64,000 bases of DNA from Polydactylus sextarius (lineage: Eukaryota; Chordata; Actinopteri; Polynemidae), in contig CM028927.1 in the NCBI GenBank assembly GCA_016801845.1, positions 2,416,001-2,480,000 on the forward strand, given 5' to 3'. The notes beneath the pieces are model-generated. The model saw nothing but the letters and a program-made list of their open reading frames with translations. It was not told the DNA's origin and made no database searches. Of this stretch, positions 22,055 to 36,135 are shown piece by piece (positions within the stretch are counted from its first letter, which is position 1; the number at the start of each line of letters is the position of its first letter). Made by a program: the position numbers and the translations under genes.

Positions 22055-25000
22055 CTGAGGAACCAAAAATCCAAGAGTTAACAAGACAAGCCTGTGAACT
22101 TGTGAACTGCGCAATGTGACAGGAAAAGTCACTGTTAGTGTGAACAGATGTGTCCCTGTGTAACTGACCTGGCATAAGTTAAAAGTAGAAATGCTGCCGT
22201 CATCATACAGTAGAATGTTAATGGTGTCCAAGGCCCAGGTGCTTTCAGCTAATAAGCCCGACTTCAGTGACATCATCACTCGCCAAGCTTCAGGAGTGCC
22301 TGTGAAAACCCAAGAAACCAGAATAAATGAGTCAGTGTGATGACTAGTCTGTCCCTTTGTTAGGAATTATCACTGTGCACAGAAACATAGCTCTTAACAC
22401 TCTGATGCTGATGTAAAACTACATCTTTCACTGTAGTTAGTACAAGCACAAGACAGGAAATAAAAGTTGTGTACCGATGTCTTTCATGGTGAGCCGCCTG
22501 CGGGGCTTAAGGTGTGGTTGGGAGGCTTCAATAGAGCCAGGAGGGAAGGCCACATCTCGCCTGATCATGGGCTGCTGCACCGGGGCCTGACCGATGTGGG
22601 AAGCAGGAACCGGAGGTCCGGCTTTCTGCACCTTAATCCCCGGATGCATGTAGGGGGACTTGCTGGGTGACGTTCTGCTTTCGATTGGCCGCGGCATGGG
22701 TGCTGGGCTCGACACCTGAGGAATGTGGTTCTGGGAGGTCTGGTAGGTGGATGGCAGGGGTCTAGTCATGGGGGGTCCGGAGCCACCGGGGCCAAATGGC
22801 GGCTGCCGCTGGTTAACATGACCGGGCCACTGGCCCTCATGGTTCATGCGTTGGTCTGATGGCATCATCTCCTCTGAGCGGTTCATGCCGTGGTAGCCAG
22901 GGCCCTGGCCTGGGACAGGAGGCCCCTGTCTGTTGGGATAGTTGGGGTAGCCCATTTCAGTGCGGCCCTGCCACATTGGGCCCTGAGGGCCATCGGGACC
23001 TGAAGGCATCTGGCTTGCCATCATCTGGGGAGGCATTGGAGACTGGGAGTTGGGACCTGCAGGTGTTGGCCCTCGGTCCCGACCAAAGGGAAAGGGGAAC
23101 TGGTTCTGTGGACCTGGTGGTCTGCGGTCCCCACCAGGGTATGCATTATACTGGTTGTACATGTCCTGCTGGCCCTGGGGTCCTGAGGACTGTGGTCCTT
23201 GCTGCTGCTGCCCACTGTAGGGAACGTTGTACATTTCTCCCTCATGCCGCTTGGCTGGAGGACCATACCCTCCATCTACCGGACGCTTGTAGTTCTGTCA
23301 ACAGATAACGATCATAAATTATCTCTATACTACCAATTTTCTGTTCAGTAGAATATAATCACAGACTGGAAAGTCTGTCTTATGTCTTACATATCTATAT
23401 TTCACATTATGGAATTGTTAACAAGGAGGGAATCAAGTTGAAAAAAGAGCCGTGTGAACGCTGAACAAAATGTTCTCACCGGTTGTTGCTGTGGATACAT
23501 TCCTGGCTGTTGATTTGGGTACGGGCCACCAGGGGGAGCTCCTTGGCCAGGGTACTGATTAGTATAGGACTCATGCCTGAGAATAACAACAACAAAGTTG
23601 ACACCACATGTCTTCTTTTCAATCATCGCACAGGTAGTTTGAGTTCAACTTTTACACGCTGATGTGTGCGCTTTAAAAACAACCACCCGTCTCCTGACAC
23701 AGAACCATGTTAGTGCAGGTTGAGTACTGACCGTTGCTGCGGTGGGGGGCGGCTGGGTGAGTACATCCCTGTGTCAGCTCCTGAAGGCATCATGTTGGGC
23801 TGAGGGGCTCCTGGTCCCATGGTGCCGTCGGGGCCCATGCCTGGCTCCTGTCTGTAAACACAACAAACAACAACCATCAGACCATTTGACTTAATTGGAC
23901 ACATTACCCTTGTAAATATAATTTACTGATTAATTTCATTATAAAATCATGCCGCCTGTCTGGACAACAATCATATTTACCTTCGGTCATACCCGTATGG
24001 GTACTGTTGCCTCTGGCCCATCTGCATGTTGCCCATGGGGCCTGGTGGGCCTCTGTTGTACTGTTCTCCCATCCCACTGTTGGGGCCTGGTGGCATGAAC
24101 TGCTCTCCTGCTGTAAAACAAACACAAACCATTGTTAGATTAGGTTCTGGCTGCTTCCTACAGGGTCTGATGTTGTTTAATTGGGCTGGCGCTCACCTTT
24201 CCTCATACCACCGAAGGGGTCCTTGTTGGACTCGTAAGGACCCATCCGACCCATCATCTCTGGTCCAGCCATACCGGGCTGGTAGCCCTGAGAGTTGGGA
24301 GTCATGGCGTTTCTTCTGGAAAACGCCGGGTCGCCACCATCAGCGAAAGGATCCTGCAGACTCACGCTACTCCTGCAGGAGAGCAGGTGGTTTGTTAGTT
24401 AAGTCTAGATGTTAAACTCTTTGCCTCATTAAGATGTTTTATTAGGGATGCACCAAGCACCATACAGGTAGAAGTGTCTGCATGAGGCTGTCGTCTGACG
24501 TAGGAAGGTGAAAGGTGCTGTGTCCATGTGTGGCTTATTTTCAGTGAGAGTGAAGTGAGAGAAAAATGTTGGCTGTGTGGGAGTATTGTTTTCATGAAGC
24601 TGTAGAACAGCTCTTTCTAAGAAAGTGTAATGATGAGTTGAATTATTATTATTATTATTGTCTATTTTAAAAGTCGATATCAACCCAGAAACGAACGCAT
24701 TGTTATTTTTTATTTCACTTTTTAACAAGCTAATTAGTTGTGTGATTTTGTTGATAAGAGAAAAACAATACTGTGGTCTGGAACTCATACCTGACACCAG
24801 GCATTGGGGGCATTTGCGTATGTGGCGTGGACGCTGGAGTCGGGGGCTTCAGGTCTCCCCCCTCTGCCATCGAACTACTGGTGGACTGAGGAGTTTGGGG
24901 TCCTTGCAGGGATCCGGAACCAGCTGCAAAACAGGAATATACACAGTGAGTACTGAGAAACAACTATCAAGTCCTCCGGTTTGTGAAATTCTAAAATTCT

Positions 25001-28000
25001 AAAGAATTCAGGGGCCTTCCCTTCAGCTCTCTTCACTGTAGGAATAAAAGGCGAGAGCTGATAGAAGATAGTCAGGCGGGACGGTCTTGTGGATAGGCTA
25101 AGCGCTGCTGGGGGCTTTCATCAACACATGCTGCTTTTGGCAATCTTAAATCCCATTAAGAAATTCCTGAGTGGCGCACAGAGAAACACAGTTTGTGTCA
25201 AGCTGACTGGCATTTGAGTGCACAGCCAGCAAAAAAGGTTGAATCCTCCAGCTCATCGCAACATGCCAACCTCCTCCACCCCCCACACTTCCCATCAACC
25301 CCCTCTCACAACCACGGCTGGGCTCTCAGAGTCACCTGGAAACAATGATCTAACCCGACTCCCAGTAGAGGCCAGTAGAGACAGAAGACAGTGAGCTCTG
25401 TGTGTGTGCGCACAAGTGACTGATCGTTTGTTTGTGTGTGTGTGAGTGTGAGAGAGAGAGAGAGAGAGAGAGAGACATAGTGGCTCTCATCCTTAACTTC
25501 AGCTCAGGACTTCTCACTATTAGCACGCCAGTCTGATGACTCACAGGTTCCCATTCATTAAACTGCCACACACACACACACACACACTGGGGTCACTGGC
25601 AGGTCACATTTATTCACATTTTCTCACATCACTCTCTCGCCTCTGCCGCTCTCACACATACACACACGTTCACTGGCTCACCCTCCTCTTACTCCCTCCC
25701 TCCCCCACCACCACCTCCTCCCTCCCTCTGGGCAGGGATTTCCCTCTACTAAAGATGAAGGGAGGAAAGGGGAGGGTGGGGGGAGGATCTCGTGAGGATG
25801 GGAAAAAAAATTGCATGGTAGAAACAGAATCAGAGAGAGCGAGAGAGAATAGTGTGACTTTAACACACACACATGCACGCACACACACACACACACACAC
25901 ACAGGCCTTTCCCCCCATTCATCATTTCTGGCTCAGTACTAATCTCTGGGGAGTGTTGCTTTGCCTCTGTAGCCCTGGGCCAGCCACCAGGCAGCGAGGA
26001 CATGCTACTGACGGGGCATCACTATCGCCAAATCACCTCCTGCCCGTACACCGTACTCACCCCCCCCCCAACATTCTAGCTCTTCCTTCATACTAACAAG
26101 AGGGCTGATGCCAGCTGACAAGCACCCTGATGTCTCCTGTAACAACACCCCGGCGCTGACTCAGTGCCCCGTGTCTGACAGCCTGGGCCACGGCCAGACT
26201 GAAGCAGCACGTGGTCCATCCTGGTGCGGTTGCTCCTGGCAGCTCTAACAGGAGTCCCTCCAAAACAAACAGCTTCCAGGCGACGGAGAGGTCCCGAGAC
26301 TCCCCCAAGCTACCCGCTCCCGACACCCCACAACCTCTGCCATGACTGACTGCCAGTTTACACACCGAGTTTTACCCAACACTGGAAGTTCATTGAAAGC
26401 TTTGGCATGCCAGCTGCATCACCGGTCGCACAAAAAAAACCCAACATGTGGAGGAGTCTGAAAGGACAAGTCTTTCGTCATGTCCTGTGCAAATGCCAGG
26501 AAGTATTCCCCCAAGAGGTGTGTCCGTGGAACTGTCCACAGGATGCAGAGCAGTGCGCTTCTGTGACTTACAGCCACACTGCTGCCATTTACAACTCCTC
26601 CAATATACGCCAAAACAGCAGTGATTTATGGAGGATGGCAGGCCCATAAAGGATTTGACAAACGACAGTCTTTGATCTGCTGTTAACATTGCAATTAATA
26701 GGATACCATAAAACACACTAGTTTATAGGCAGATGATATGAGGCAAATAGAGCACGGAGAATATATTGAACTAGATGGAATCTACGCAGCACCCACGGGA
26801 GAAGGGAAAAATGAAATAATCTTTCATTGACGCAATATGGCTGCAAATTATTTAAAGCACTGTATAAGGGGTGGTGAGGTGTGAGAGGATGCCTGCGCTC
26901 ACCTGGGCTGGGAGGCTGGATCTTCGGCTGGTTCTTTTTGGTGTCTGTGTTGAAGAAGTCCGGGGGTGGGTCTTCACCTCGCTCGATCTTGCACTCAAAG
27001 GCATACAAACACTGGATGTACTGTTTCTTTAGTGAACTGGCTGCGCTGCTCGAAGTGCCTACGTTCAGGTTAGTGGCCAGTTCCCTCCACTTCTTGTTCT
27101 TGTTCACCTGGTGGGCGACAGGAGGAAGCTTAGAAAGTTGCACAAAAAAACAGCCCGAGAATGAGAATCACAAAGCGACGCCTGTTCACATTTAGGGGTA
27201 AATCCAGGCGTACCTGCGTGAGGCCACCAATCTCTTTGACGGAAACGTAAAGTCTGTAGAGGTCCAGAGGTTTGCGGCCCACAGCAGGCAGGTTGTTCAT
27301 GCCCATGGCCTTCTCCTCTGCGAAAGCCAGGTATCGGTCCACCCACATCTTCCTGTCTGGCTCCGGACCAAGCTCATACAGACGAGTAATCTTCTCATTG
27401 GTGATGGTGGAAGAGCTCGACTTCTACAGAACAAACAGTGACTTATGAGATGGACAAAACATTTCTAATGCGAAATAGAAATGTCGTTGTGTAGACTTAC
27501 TTTTACCTTTTTGGATTCAGGCTTGGGAGTCCCGTCCACTTTGTTGATCATCTTCTGGGCTGGGTTCATTTTGTCCATGCCAAACTCTGTATTGGGAGCC
27601 ATTCCTGAGTGTTAAGAAGTAATAGGGGGGAGAGCGTAAAATAAATAAAGACTATAAAACCAGTTTATAGTCAACACCTCCAAGACCAGAGCAGTGCTGA
27701 AACCATCTGATCAAGAGTTAAGTGTAGCTTTTACTCACCAGGGTTGTTGTTGGCCATGTTTCCTGTCATTGGATATGGCCCCGGCCCTCCCTGGTTCATC
27801 ATACCGTGCATGCTGTTCATGCCAGGGCCGTATGGAGAGCCTGTTCCCATCATGCCCTGCGACATATTAGGGTAACCAGGTGGCCTAGAGAGGAGAGTGC
27901 TTGTTTAGAAGGAACACAGGGAAAACTAAAACATAACTGGCTGATAAAATTGCATCATTCTCGCACAAGAAATGAATATTTACGCATCATCCTTCTCATG

Positions 28001-31000
28001 TCTTGCTGTTTGACGCTGTAACAAATCTGTGTTTTTCTCGTATTGTGTTCCCTGGATTCAGCTGATTCTGTTGGAGATATCAATTTACTTCTTGTGATTC
28101 TAGCAATTGCCACACAGCCTCTCACTGTAGGCTGAGCTGGCGTACTTGCCAAGGAAAGATGTGATTCACTGATCTCAAAGACCATCTCCTGCTCTCTCAC
28201 TCTATTCGTTTTTTTTTTTTTTTTTTTCCCTTATCCTTCAATAGATAAGTTTGGTCCACTGCCATCTACTCTGCAGCACTCAGGCACCAAAACACGCAAC
28301 AGGCTGGCTTGCACATGGGAAGAAGCAATCATTTTTCATGGTCACACAGCCAGCACATGCAAGCAAACACACACACACACATTCAGCCATAAGATGGGAA
28401 AAAAGCTCTCCAGACTCAAGAGTCTTAATACAATGAGTCATGCTGACCCTCAACAGTCAAGTGCTCTGTTATGTCTCATTGACACCGATACTGCCAGTGG
28501 CTGTGCAACACCTACCTGTTATGTATAGAGTTTGTGGGTCCATGGTGCATGGAGGGGCCGCCGTCCTTCCTGTTCATGCCTGGAGGGGGACACATCCCAG
28601 ACACGACCTGAGGAGGCATGCCGCCCATGTTTGAGGCCATGCCGGGGCCATAGGGTCGAGCGCCCATCTGCCCGGGGCCTATTCTACCAGGCGGCATGTT
28701 TCCATAAGGAGCATTGCTGCCCTGACTGGACATGGGGTTCATAGAGCCACCCATACCGGGACCACTGGGGTAGTTGGCATTGGACATCCCTGTGTAGCCA
28801 GGCTGCCTGGGGTAACCTGCAGGGGGACAGATGGAAACAAATCTAGATTCTACAATGATCTAATGACGATTCATTATAAACCATAGTGGTTTTAAAACCA
28901 CACTTCAGTGTAGAAGAGAGGAATCTGAAGTGAAGGAATTTCTACCGATTCCTCACTGACGAGATAAAGAGCTTCAGTGGTCCAGGTCTAAATTTACCTC
29001 AGTGCTGCCTGTTCTGACAAGCAGCCTGATGAAGCAGGCTTTATCTGGCCCTTGCTGTTTGCTGCTATGACTCATAGCAGAACTTCTTCAAAGCCAACAC
29101 AAACCATCTGAGACTTCAAAGTGAAGTGATAGAATTTCATAAATATATAGAGCCACAGAGAAATTTCAAAGCTTTTCAAAAACCTGGATTATCTATGAAA
29201 CTGTGATGGTCGCAGGATGACAACTGTAAACTTTCATTCATAATATTTTTAGCGTCTGAAAAAAAAAAAAAAAAAAAACTATACCAGAAAAGCTATACCA
29301 GAGAAGTGCATCACACAACACTGTACTCGCCCCACTCTACTACTTTGAACGAAGCTCTCACCTTGTGGGCCATACTGGCCCCCCTGAGGCCCATAGTTTC
29401 CCATAGAGTTGTTCTGGGGATAGGGTCCCATCCCAGCATGCATCTGGCCTCCTGAAGACTGGCGTGGCGATAAGGCGGAGCCAGGTTGTCCAGGGGACCC
29501 ATATGGAGGCATCTGAGGGTTCCGCATGTACACTGGAGAGGATTGGGAGAGAACAGCTTTAGATGCAACTTCATGATTTGTCAAAACAAACCACAAAAAA
29601 AAAAAAAAAAACCCCAAAACACTGCATCTGCTTTATCTCGGCGTTACATAACACTAGTTATATCTCTGTGTGTGAGGAGGAACTTAGCTCTCTACTTCCT
29701 CACAAACACAGAGCAGCGTCTATATGTCTGTCTTGCTGCTTCCCTCATTTGACCTGGCAAGTCGACTACGAGCACATTCCTATTGAAAGATTTAACCTGG
29801 GGGAGTGTCGAGTGTGAGAAAGGAATGTGTACTAATTCAAACAATCACACCTTAAAGCTGCTGAGGATGTGGCACACATTAACACACGCTGCCGGTCTCT
29901 GAGCAGATGAGGCAGGCTTCTCTGAAAAGATTTTCTATCGAGATTTGGAGTTTCTCAAGAATGTGACTCACCCCTGTCCTGGCCCATGCCTGACTGGTTC
30001 ATGGAAGAGTGTAAGATGCTTTCTGACTGGACGCTGGGTGGCCGGGGAGGCATCTGATTACCTGCACATCAGCGACAACACAGACACACAAACTTCAATA
30101 TGAATTTACTTCAGCTGGTTTTCTAATGTCTTTCCTTAAACGTACCCACGCCTACCATCAAGTGACAACGTATCAATCAAAGCAAAGCAAATAAAAACAC
30201 CTGACAGCGTTCTATCAGTTGCCTGTTACAGTGCTCTGCTCAGTCACTCTCCACGAGCTGTGGGTGGCATCATAACTTCTGTTTCTCTGCTCGTCTGGGA
30301 CGCTTCACTAGCAGCATGTTAGCAGAAACTTAATGTTCCCATCTGGCAACTGGCTTCATGAATTACAAATATGATCCAGTGAGCAAGTTCCAAATTAAAA
30401 CTCTAAATCTGTCTGCTGTTTGTTTACTGGATGTTTCACACACGGCTCTATACAGTGAAGGTGACACATTGATGAAAAATGTATTGAAATGGTTTTTGGC
30501 TGGTTCAGGTATTTTTAGCAGCTGTATTTTTTTATGAACATCCTGGCAGCCTTTGGCAGGAGAGTTAAAATCACTATCTCACTTATTTTATACTGTAATG
30601 ATATAAACACATTATTGTAAATGCATTAGAATTTAACATTCATGTCTTTTTGATGCGCTTTCTGTTATACTAACAATCTTAACTATAATCTATACTGATT
30701 TCTAGTGCAAAACCTTCTTTGCATTTTCCTCAGAACTTTACCTGGCACAGCAGCAGGGGACAGGGGGCCGGTGCGGGAGGGGGTGACGCTGGCGGGGGAA
30801 CCCACGGGTGAGGGCGAGGGTCCTCGTATGCCTGGCAGGTGGGGCGAAGTGTGTGGAGAGAAGGGCGACTGGGCGGGGTTGCTCTGCTCGCCCTGACTGC
30901 TCGAAACCCCTGAAGTGCTGACGCCTGGGCTCAGAGCCCCCTCGGTGCCGGTGGGCAGGTCGTCGATGGAGCCCGACAGATCCTGAAACAAAGAGCAACT

Positions 31001-34000
31001 CCGATTTAATGATGATTAATTTGACTTATTTGTTCTTTAATCACCTTGTTCATTCGTTTCAAATCAACTCGTTGCAACAATAAATTCAAACTATATTTTA
31101 TGCTCCATTTCAACATAATTTGATAATTTAATGGAAGCGGTTTCATACCAATCAGTGTTTATCAGACAAAAAGCATCATTCAAACAAATAATCCACTACG
31201 TCTCTTTGGGGAAGCTGCAATTATGATGAAAAGTGGGAAGATGAGTAGAAAAAACAATACATGATATCAAAGGCAAATCAGTGTGTGTGTGTGTGTGTCA
31301 GTGTGTTGTTGTGTGTAAGTAAGGATGTAAATAAAACCCAGTTTGGCTCAAACTCAGACAAGATGCTGCATTTGAAGAAATATGAATCATTTTTTTTTAC
31401 TCCACACACAGTTCTGATCAATACCAGTGATTTACTTGATTCAGATCAACAAACAAAAAAAAACATTACATAGAAAATTACATAGATTTTTTTTTCCCCC
31501 AGGAATTAGAAATCAGTTAATTTTACAGTTTTACTGCAGTAACGGATGCAGTTCAATATTTAAAAGTTGGAAATGGAAACGGTAACTGTAGGTGACACAA
31601 CTTCATATAAACAAAGGCAGTGCTGGACTAAAGTGTGTTGCTGCACCCTGTGGTGTATGATCTGACAATACTGCTCTTCTTTCTTTATTGCATTATGTAA
31701 ACTTCCAACCTGTTGTGTACTTTAAAAATGAGTCATATCAAAGTTAAGCGAAGTCAAATCAAGCGAGTGGAAATCCACAGTCGATGATGTGTTACACCAA
31801 TCTTTGCCTTCGCCTGGTGTGTCTGTTACTCTTTCATACAACGCTGCCAGCCGTTCACAGTGCAAATATACATTCAGGTACAAGGACTTATTTTTTCCCA
31901 CTTTCAGACAAAAATACTCCACATTCCTCCTATAATGCTGATAATGATCCATCTTGGCAAGGGGGAGCTGTTTGTGTGGCTTGCAAAGAGAAGAGAAGGG
32001 GAGGGGGGTATTTGAAGCAAGTCATCTTTGGGAGGCAGTTGAAATAATTGGTGTTGGGCCCAGGCTCTGGTGCCATGTGGTGTTGTTATTGAGCCTCGCT
32101 GGCTGTGACACAAAGACAAGCAAGGCAGGCGGGAAGGTAGGAAGGCAGCCGGAGATGATTATGTCTGTGGGAAGGTGAATGTTTACACACTGGCCACTCA
32201 CGTGGAGCCCATGTGCTCACTCAGAAATGCAAGCTCATCTGCCAGTCACATTGGAGGAGGGAAAAAAAATGGGAGGGAGGAGGGGAAGGAGGGGGAGGAG
32301 GAGGAGGAGGAGGAGGAGGAGGAGGAGGAGAAAAAAAAAAAAAAGCACTCATTGGAAGGTGGCCAACTATTCCCATAGAAATCTCACACTCGCAGGCTGG
32401 CTGCAGCCCCGAAGCCGGCGGTTTTGCACTTGACACAGCGCCCGTTGCTATTTTTGGGACGTGACCTGATGGAGGAACCCCAGAGGGAGTGACAGGAGGA
32501 GAACGCTGATTCAGAATTCCCTCCTCCCCCTCCCCTAAATCCTCCCCCACCCAGTTCCCTCTGCCCTCCCTGCATCTCTTCCTCATTCTCTCACTTTGGC
32601 GTACGCACAAACTGAGGCCACAACACAGCAAATGTGGCAGATATAAAACAATGCAAAATGCCAGCGGGAGGGCTCCATATATTGAGTGTTCCATGTGCTG
32701 ATAACCAGTTAAAATTCACAAATGTAAAAGCGGGTCAGTACAAGGCAGAGCCGTGCTGTGAGAACAACGTGGAATGGTGAGAACCTAATGCTCTGGAGTA
32801 AAGAGCAGAGATCAAACAGCATGACATTCCTTGCTTAAACAACCATGGCGGGATCCTTTTACTAGCAGCCAGCATTGTCAGCTGACCTACATCTCCCCCT
32901 CTTCCCGGCCGACACCACCCCACCTCCACTCAGGCATCACAAGACTGGTCATCTGACACGAGGACTCGGTCTGAAGGCCCCGAGTCGCTCACCGCCGCAT
33001 CCATCTCAGCAGCTGCCGCTACTCAAATCAAAGCCTCAGAGTCGCAACACAGAGTCATGTCCCGGCCACTGAACAAAACTCCTCCCCTGACCCAGACCGC
33101 AGTGCAAAAAAAAAAAAGGTCAGGGGTCAATTCCTGGAGTTACACCCAGGAGTCACATCTCAGCAGGAGGTCACTACAGACGGCTGCACATTGGTCATGA
33201 GGCAGAAAGAACAGACAAAGTGATCAACAACAATCTTCAGCAGGATGAGCTGACTAAAAATCTACAAGACATGAGCAAAACTAGAGAAGAATGAGCCTCT
33301 TGTTAACATTACCTCATACAGTCTGTACAACAAATTGGATTTGGATCTGTGCACAGTTTCTGGCACAGATGTCAGCTGTCAGGTGCCAAAAATTGGCCTT
33401 TTTTTTTGATCACAATCATCAAAGTTGTAGTCTTCAGTTTGTCTTCGACGCGACTATTTCTGATTTAAATGATACTGTTTACGCCTAGATTTGTTTGTCA
33501 GGTGTACAAGACACAATCACATCATGTAATTGTGAGCGTAATAAGGCTGTAATACATAAAACAGAACAGCGCTGTTAACATGCTAGAAAAATCACAGACA
33601 GAGATGCGATTTCACAGAGAAAGCGCTGTTATAGTGTCGCCATTGTTTAGGCCATCATTTAAATTAATCACAAGACCGGATGGGTCCAAATCTGTGTGTC
33701 TTACTGCCTCAGTTCAACAAACTCCTGGAGGAAAAAAACAAGTCTAACTACAGTAATGTGACTTCTATATGACCAGCAGACAGTAAATAATCACTATATC
33801 ACTATATTATTCAAGTATTTCTCTACAATCCATCATGTTACAGAACAAACTTGAAGCATTTTTGTGACACTGACAAAGATGAGTGCCAGTGTTACACTGC
33901 ATCCTGTGACATGTAGCGGCCAACAACCGTTTCACCTTCATGTCACACTAAGTATAGGGAGAAAAATCAATGCGTTGTTTAGTTGGTGCTTGCTGACTGA

Positions 34001-34635
34001 TAAGGTAGAATTTAATACAGTATCATTTCCACTGTGTTGTTTTGAGTTGTGTGACTGTGAGGCAAACATGATTTGTCCTGCAGGAAAAAAAAAAAAAAAA
34101 AGTAAAGACAGGATGTGTGTTATGGAAGACGGAAGCTTTTTTGTCTCTTCCAGGGAAATAAAAACAAAAGGTGATTTAACTAAGTGGCGTCTTCATTCTC
34201 CACTAAGCAAACTGTCTTGGAAATTGACTCCGGTTCAATAAAATACTATCAAACCCCCAGTCCAATTTTTTCTGCCCAACACGAGGGAGTGCGACTTTTA
34301 TTGAGAATGACAACATTTCTTACATTTTCTTCGGTTTGAGCAAATTAGTTTCTGTAGCAGAGAGCAGCTGTTAGTGTGACTGGGACATTTGAGAAGTTTG
34401 GCTTCTTTTGGTTAATTAAATTGTTTTGTAGGTTCAAGCTCATACATATGGTTCAGGGTCCAATAGAGAATAACTGACAGTAGTTTTGACAAATTGCTGA
34501 TAGATAAACAATAATAAGAAATATTCCAAATATGTATTATTTCTGAGGGTTAAATCAAATGGTTTATTGCTCCTAATGCATGATAACAAAAAAAAAAAAT
34601 CTGCAAGAACATTTGACATGTTCACCTGCTACGCT

Positions 34636-34669
<34 letters not shown>

Positions 34670-36104
34670 GCAAAGAGGCTGAGCTCTTTAACATTCTGTA
34701 AATATCTGACAACTGACAGCTCTCATCCCTCAGCCTGGATAGGCAGGAGCGCACGCACGCACACACAAATACACGAGCTCCTACCTACTCCCACTCTGCA
34801 GTCATTGATTTTTCCCAGCTCAATACTGCACAGCACCAGCCTGTTCTGCTGACTGCACAAGCCGGACAGCGAGAGAAGAGGAAGGAGGGGGAGGAGAAGG
34901 GGAGGGAGGAGGAGGGGGGTGGGTTGGTGATACTGATGCTGCTGAGGCTCTGCTATTCAACCTGCTCATTATTAGAAGGCAAATGATGAGGAGAACGTGG
35001 ACCAGGCTTGAGGAGAAGAGGGACGGTGGTGTGGCTAACTTGGAAGTGTGTATATGTGTGTGTGGGGAAGGGGTGGAGGGGTGGGGGTATTTATGAGCAG
35101 GGTGGACAGTCACAACAGCATTATTTAAAACAAATATAACAGTTGGTAACATGAGTGTGCACAAGAAAAACACATTAGATGTTTTTTTTTCCCTTTACAT
35201 GAAGGGAGTGGAAAAAGACCGTGTTGTGGAGAGAAGGAGAGAGCTGCAGCTCTTTCTGTGGAAGCTTCTCTCTATGGCAGCCATTTTGTGTTTTTTCCCA
35301 GCACAGCCTAACATGGAACTTCAGAGCTGAGAACTGCAGACTGGCCTTCACAATGTTTTGAGGCAAAAAAAAAAAAGCCAGGACTAGTGCAATGAAAACT
35401 CATTTAACAGGGAAAAAAAAAAAAAAGAAAATACTAAAATAATTCAATCGAATTTTATCTTCTGATGCAATTTTTGCTCACGAATGTGGAAAATGGCAGA
35501 CAGTCTTTACTCTTCCCACAATTCCCATATTCTCCACCGCTCCTCTGAGTGTGTCTATGCTGTCTCTGAGTCATCTGCTCAGCTCTCCTCTCTGCCGTCC
35601 TAATGTATTCCATTTGCAGATTACTTCACTGAATCAATCAAGCCCGACCAGAGCCATTAGTCTGCCAAGCCAGCCGATTTCTTTCTTTCTTTTTCTTTTT
35701 TTGTAGGTTATGAGAAACAGAAAGTGGGAGGGGAAGGAGTGTAGCAGCCCTGAGATAATGAAATGTATCTGGAATGTGTGACCCTGGCCAGTAGTGTAAC
35801 TAGATCTGGTGGTGGTGGTGGTGAAGAGAGAGAGGAGGGGAGGGGGCCAGAGTTCATCCCTCAGTCACACACTCTCCCTGACCCACTCTTCTCTGTCATC
35901 CTCAGACCTCACCAACCGCCTGGGCTGGCAGGCTTCCTTCTTCTCATGCCTCCAGATGCTAAACACAAAATACAGAAGAGGGGGGGGGGGCTCACTCACT
36001 CACCCCAGACTTGCATACTCGCTCATCCTCTGTGGTGAGGTGATAGCTGAGGAGGAGAGACTAAGACGAATAGGGGAGGAGGGGGGTGGCAGAGGAGGGC
36101 AAAG

Positions 36105-36135
<31 letters not shown>

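Noticed and set aside
22437..23308. + strand frames across arid1a exon 18
   Set aside because: Antisense shadows of the GC-rich, Pro/Gly-coding exon; the minus strand has conserved ARID1A sequence with correct splice sites.
32175..32464. Overlapping frames coding for poly-Glu/Arg/Gly
   Set aside because: They are translations of the purine simple repeat, not genes.
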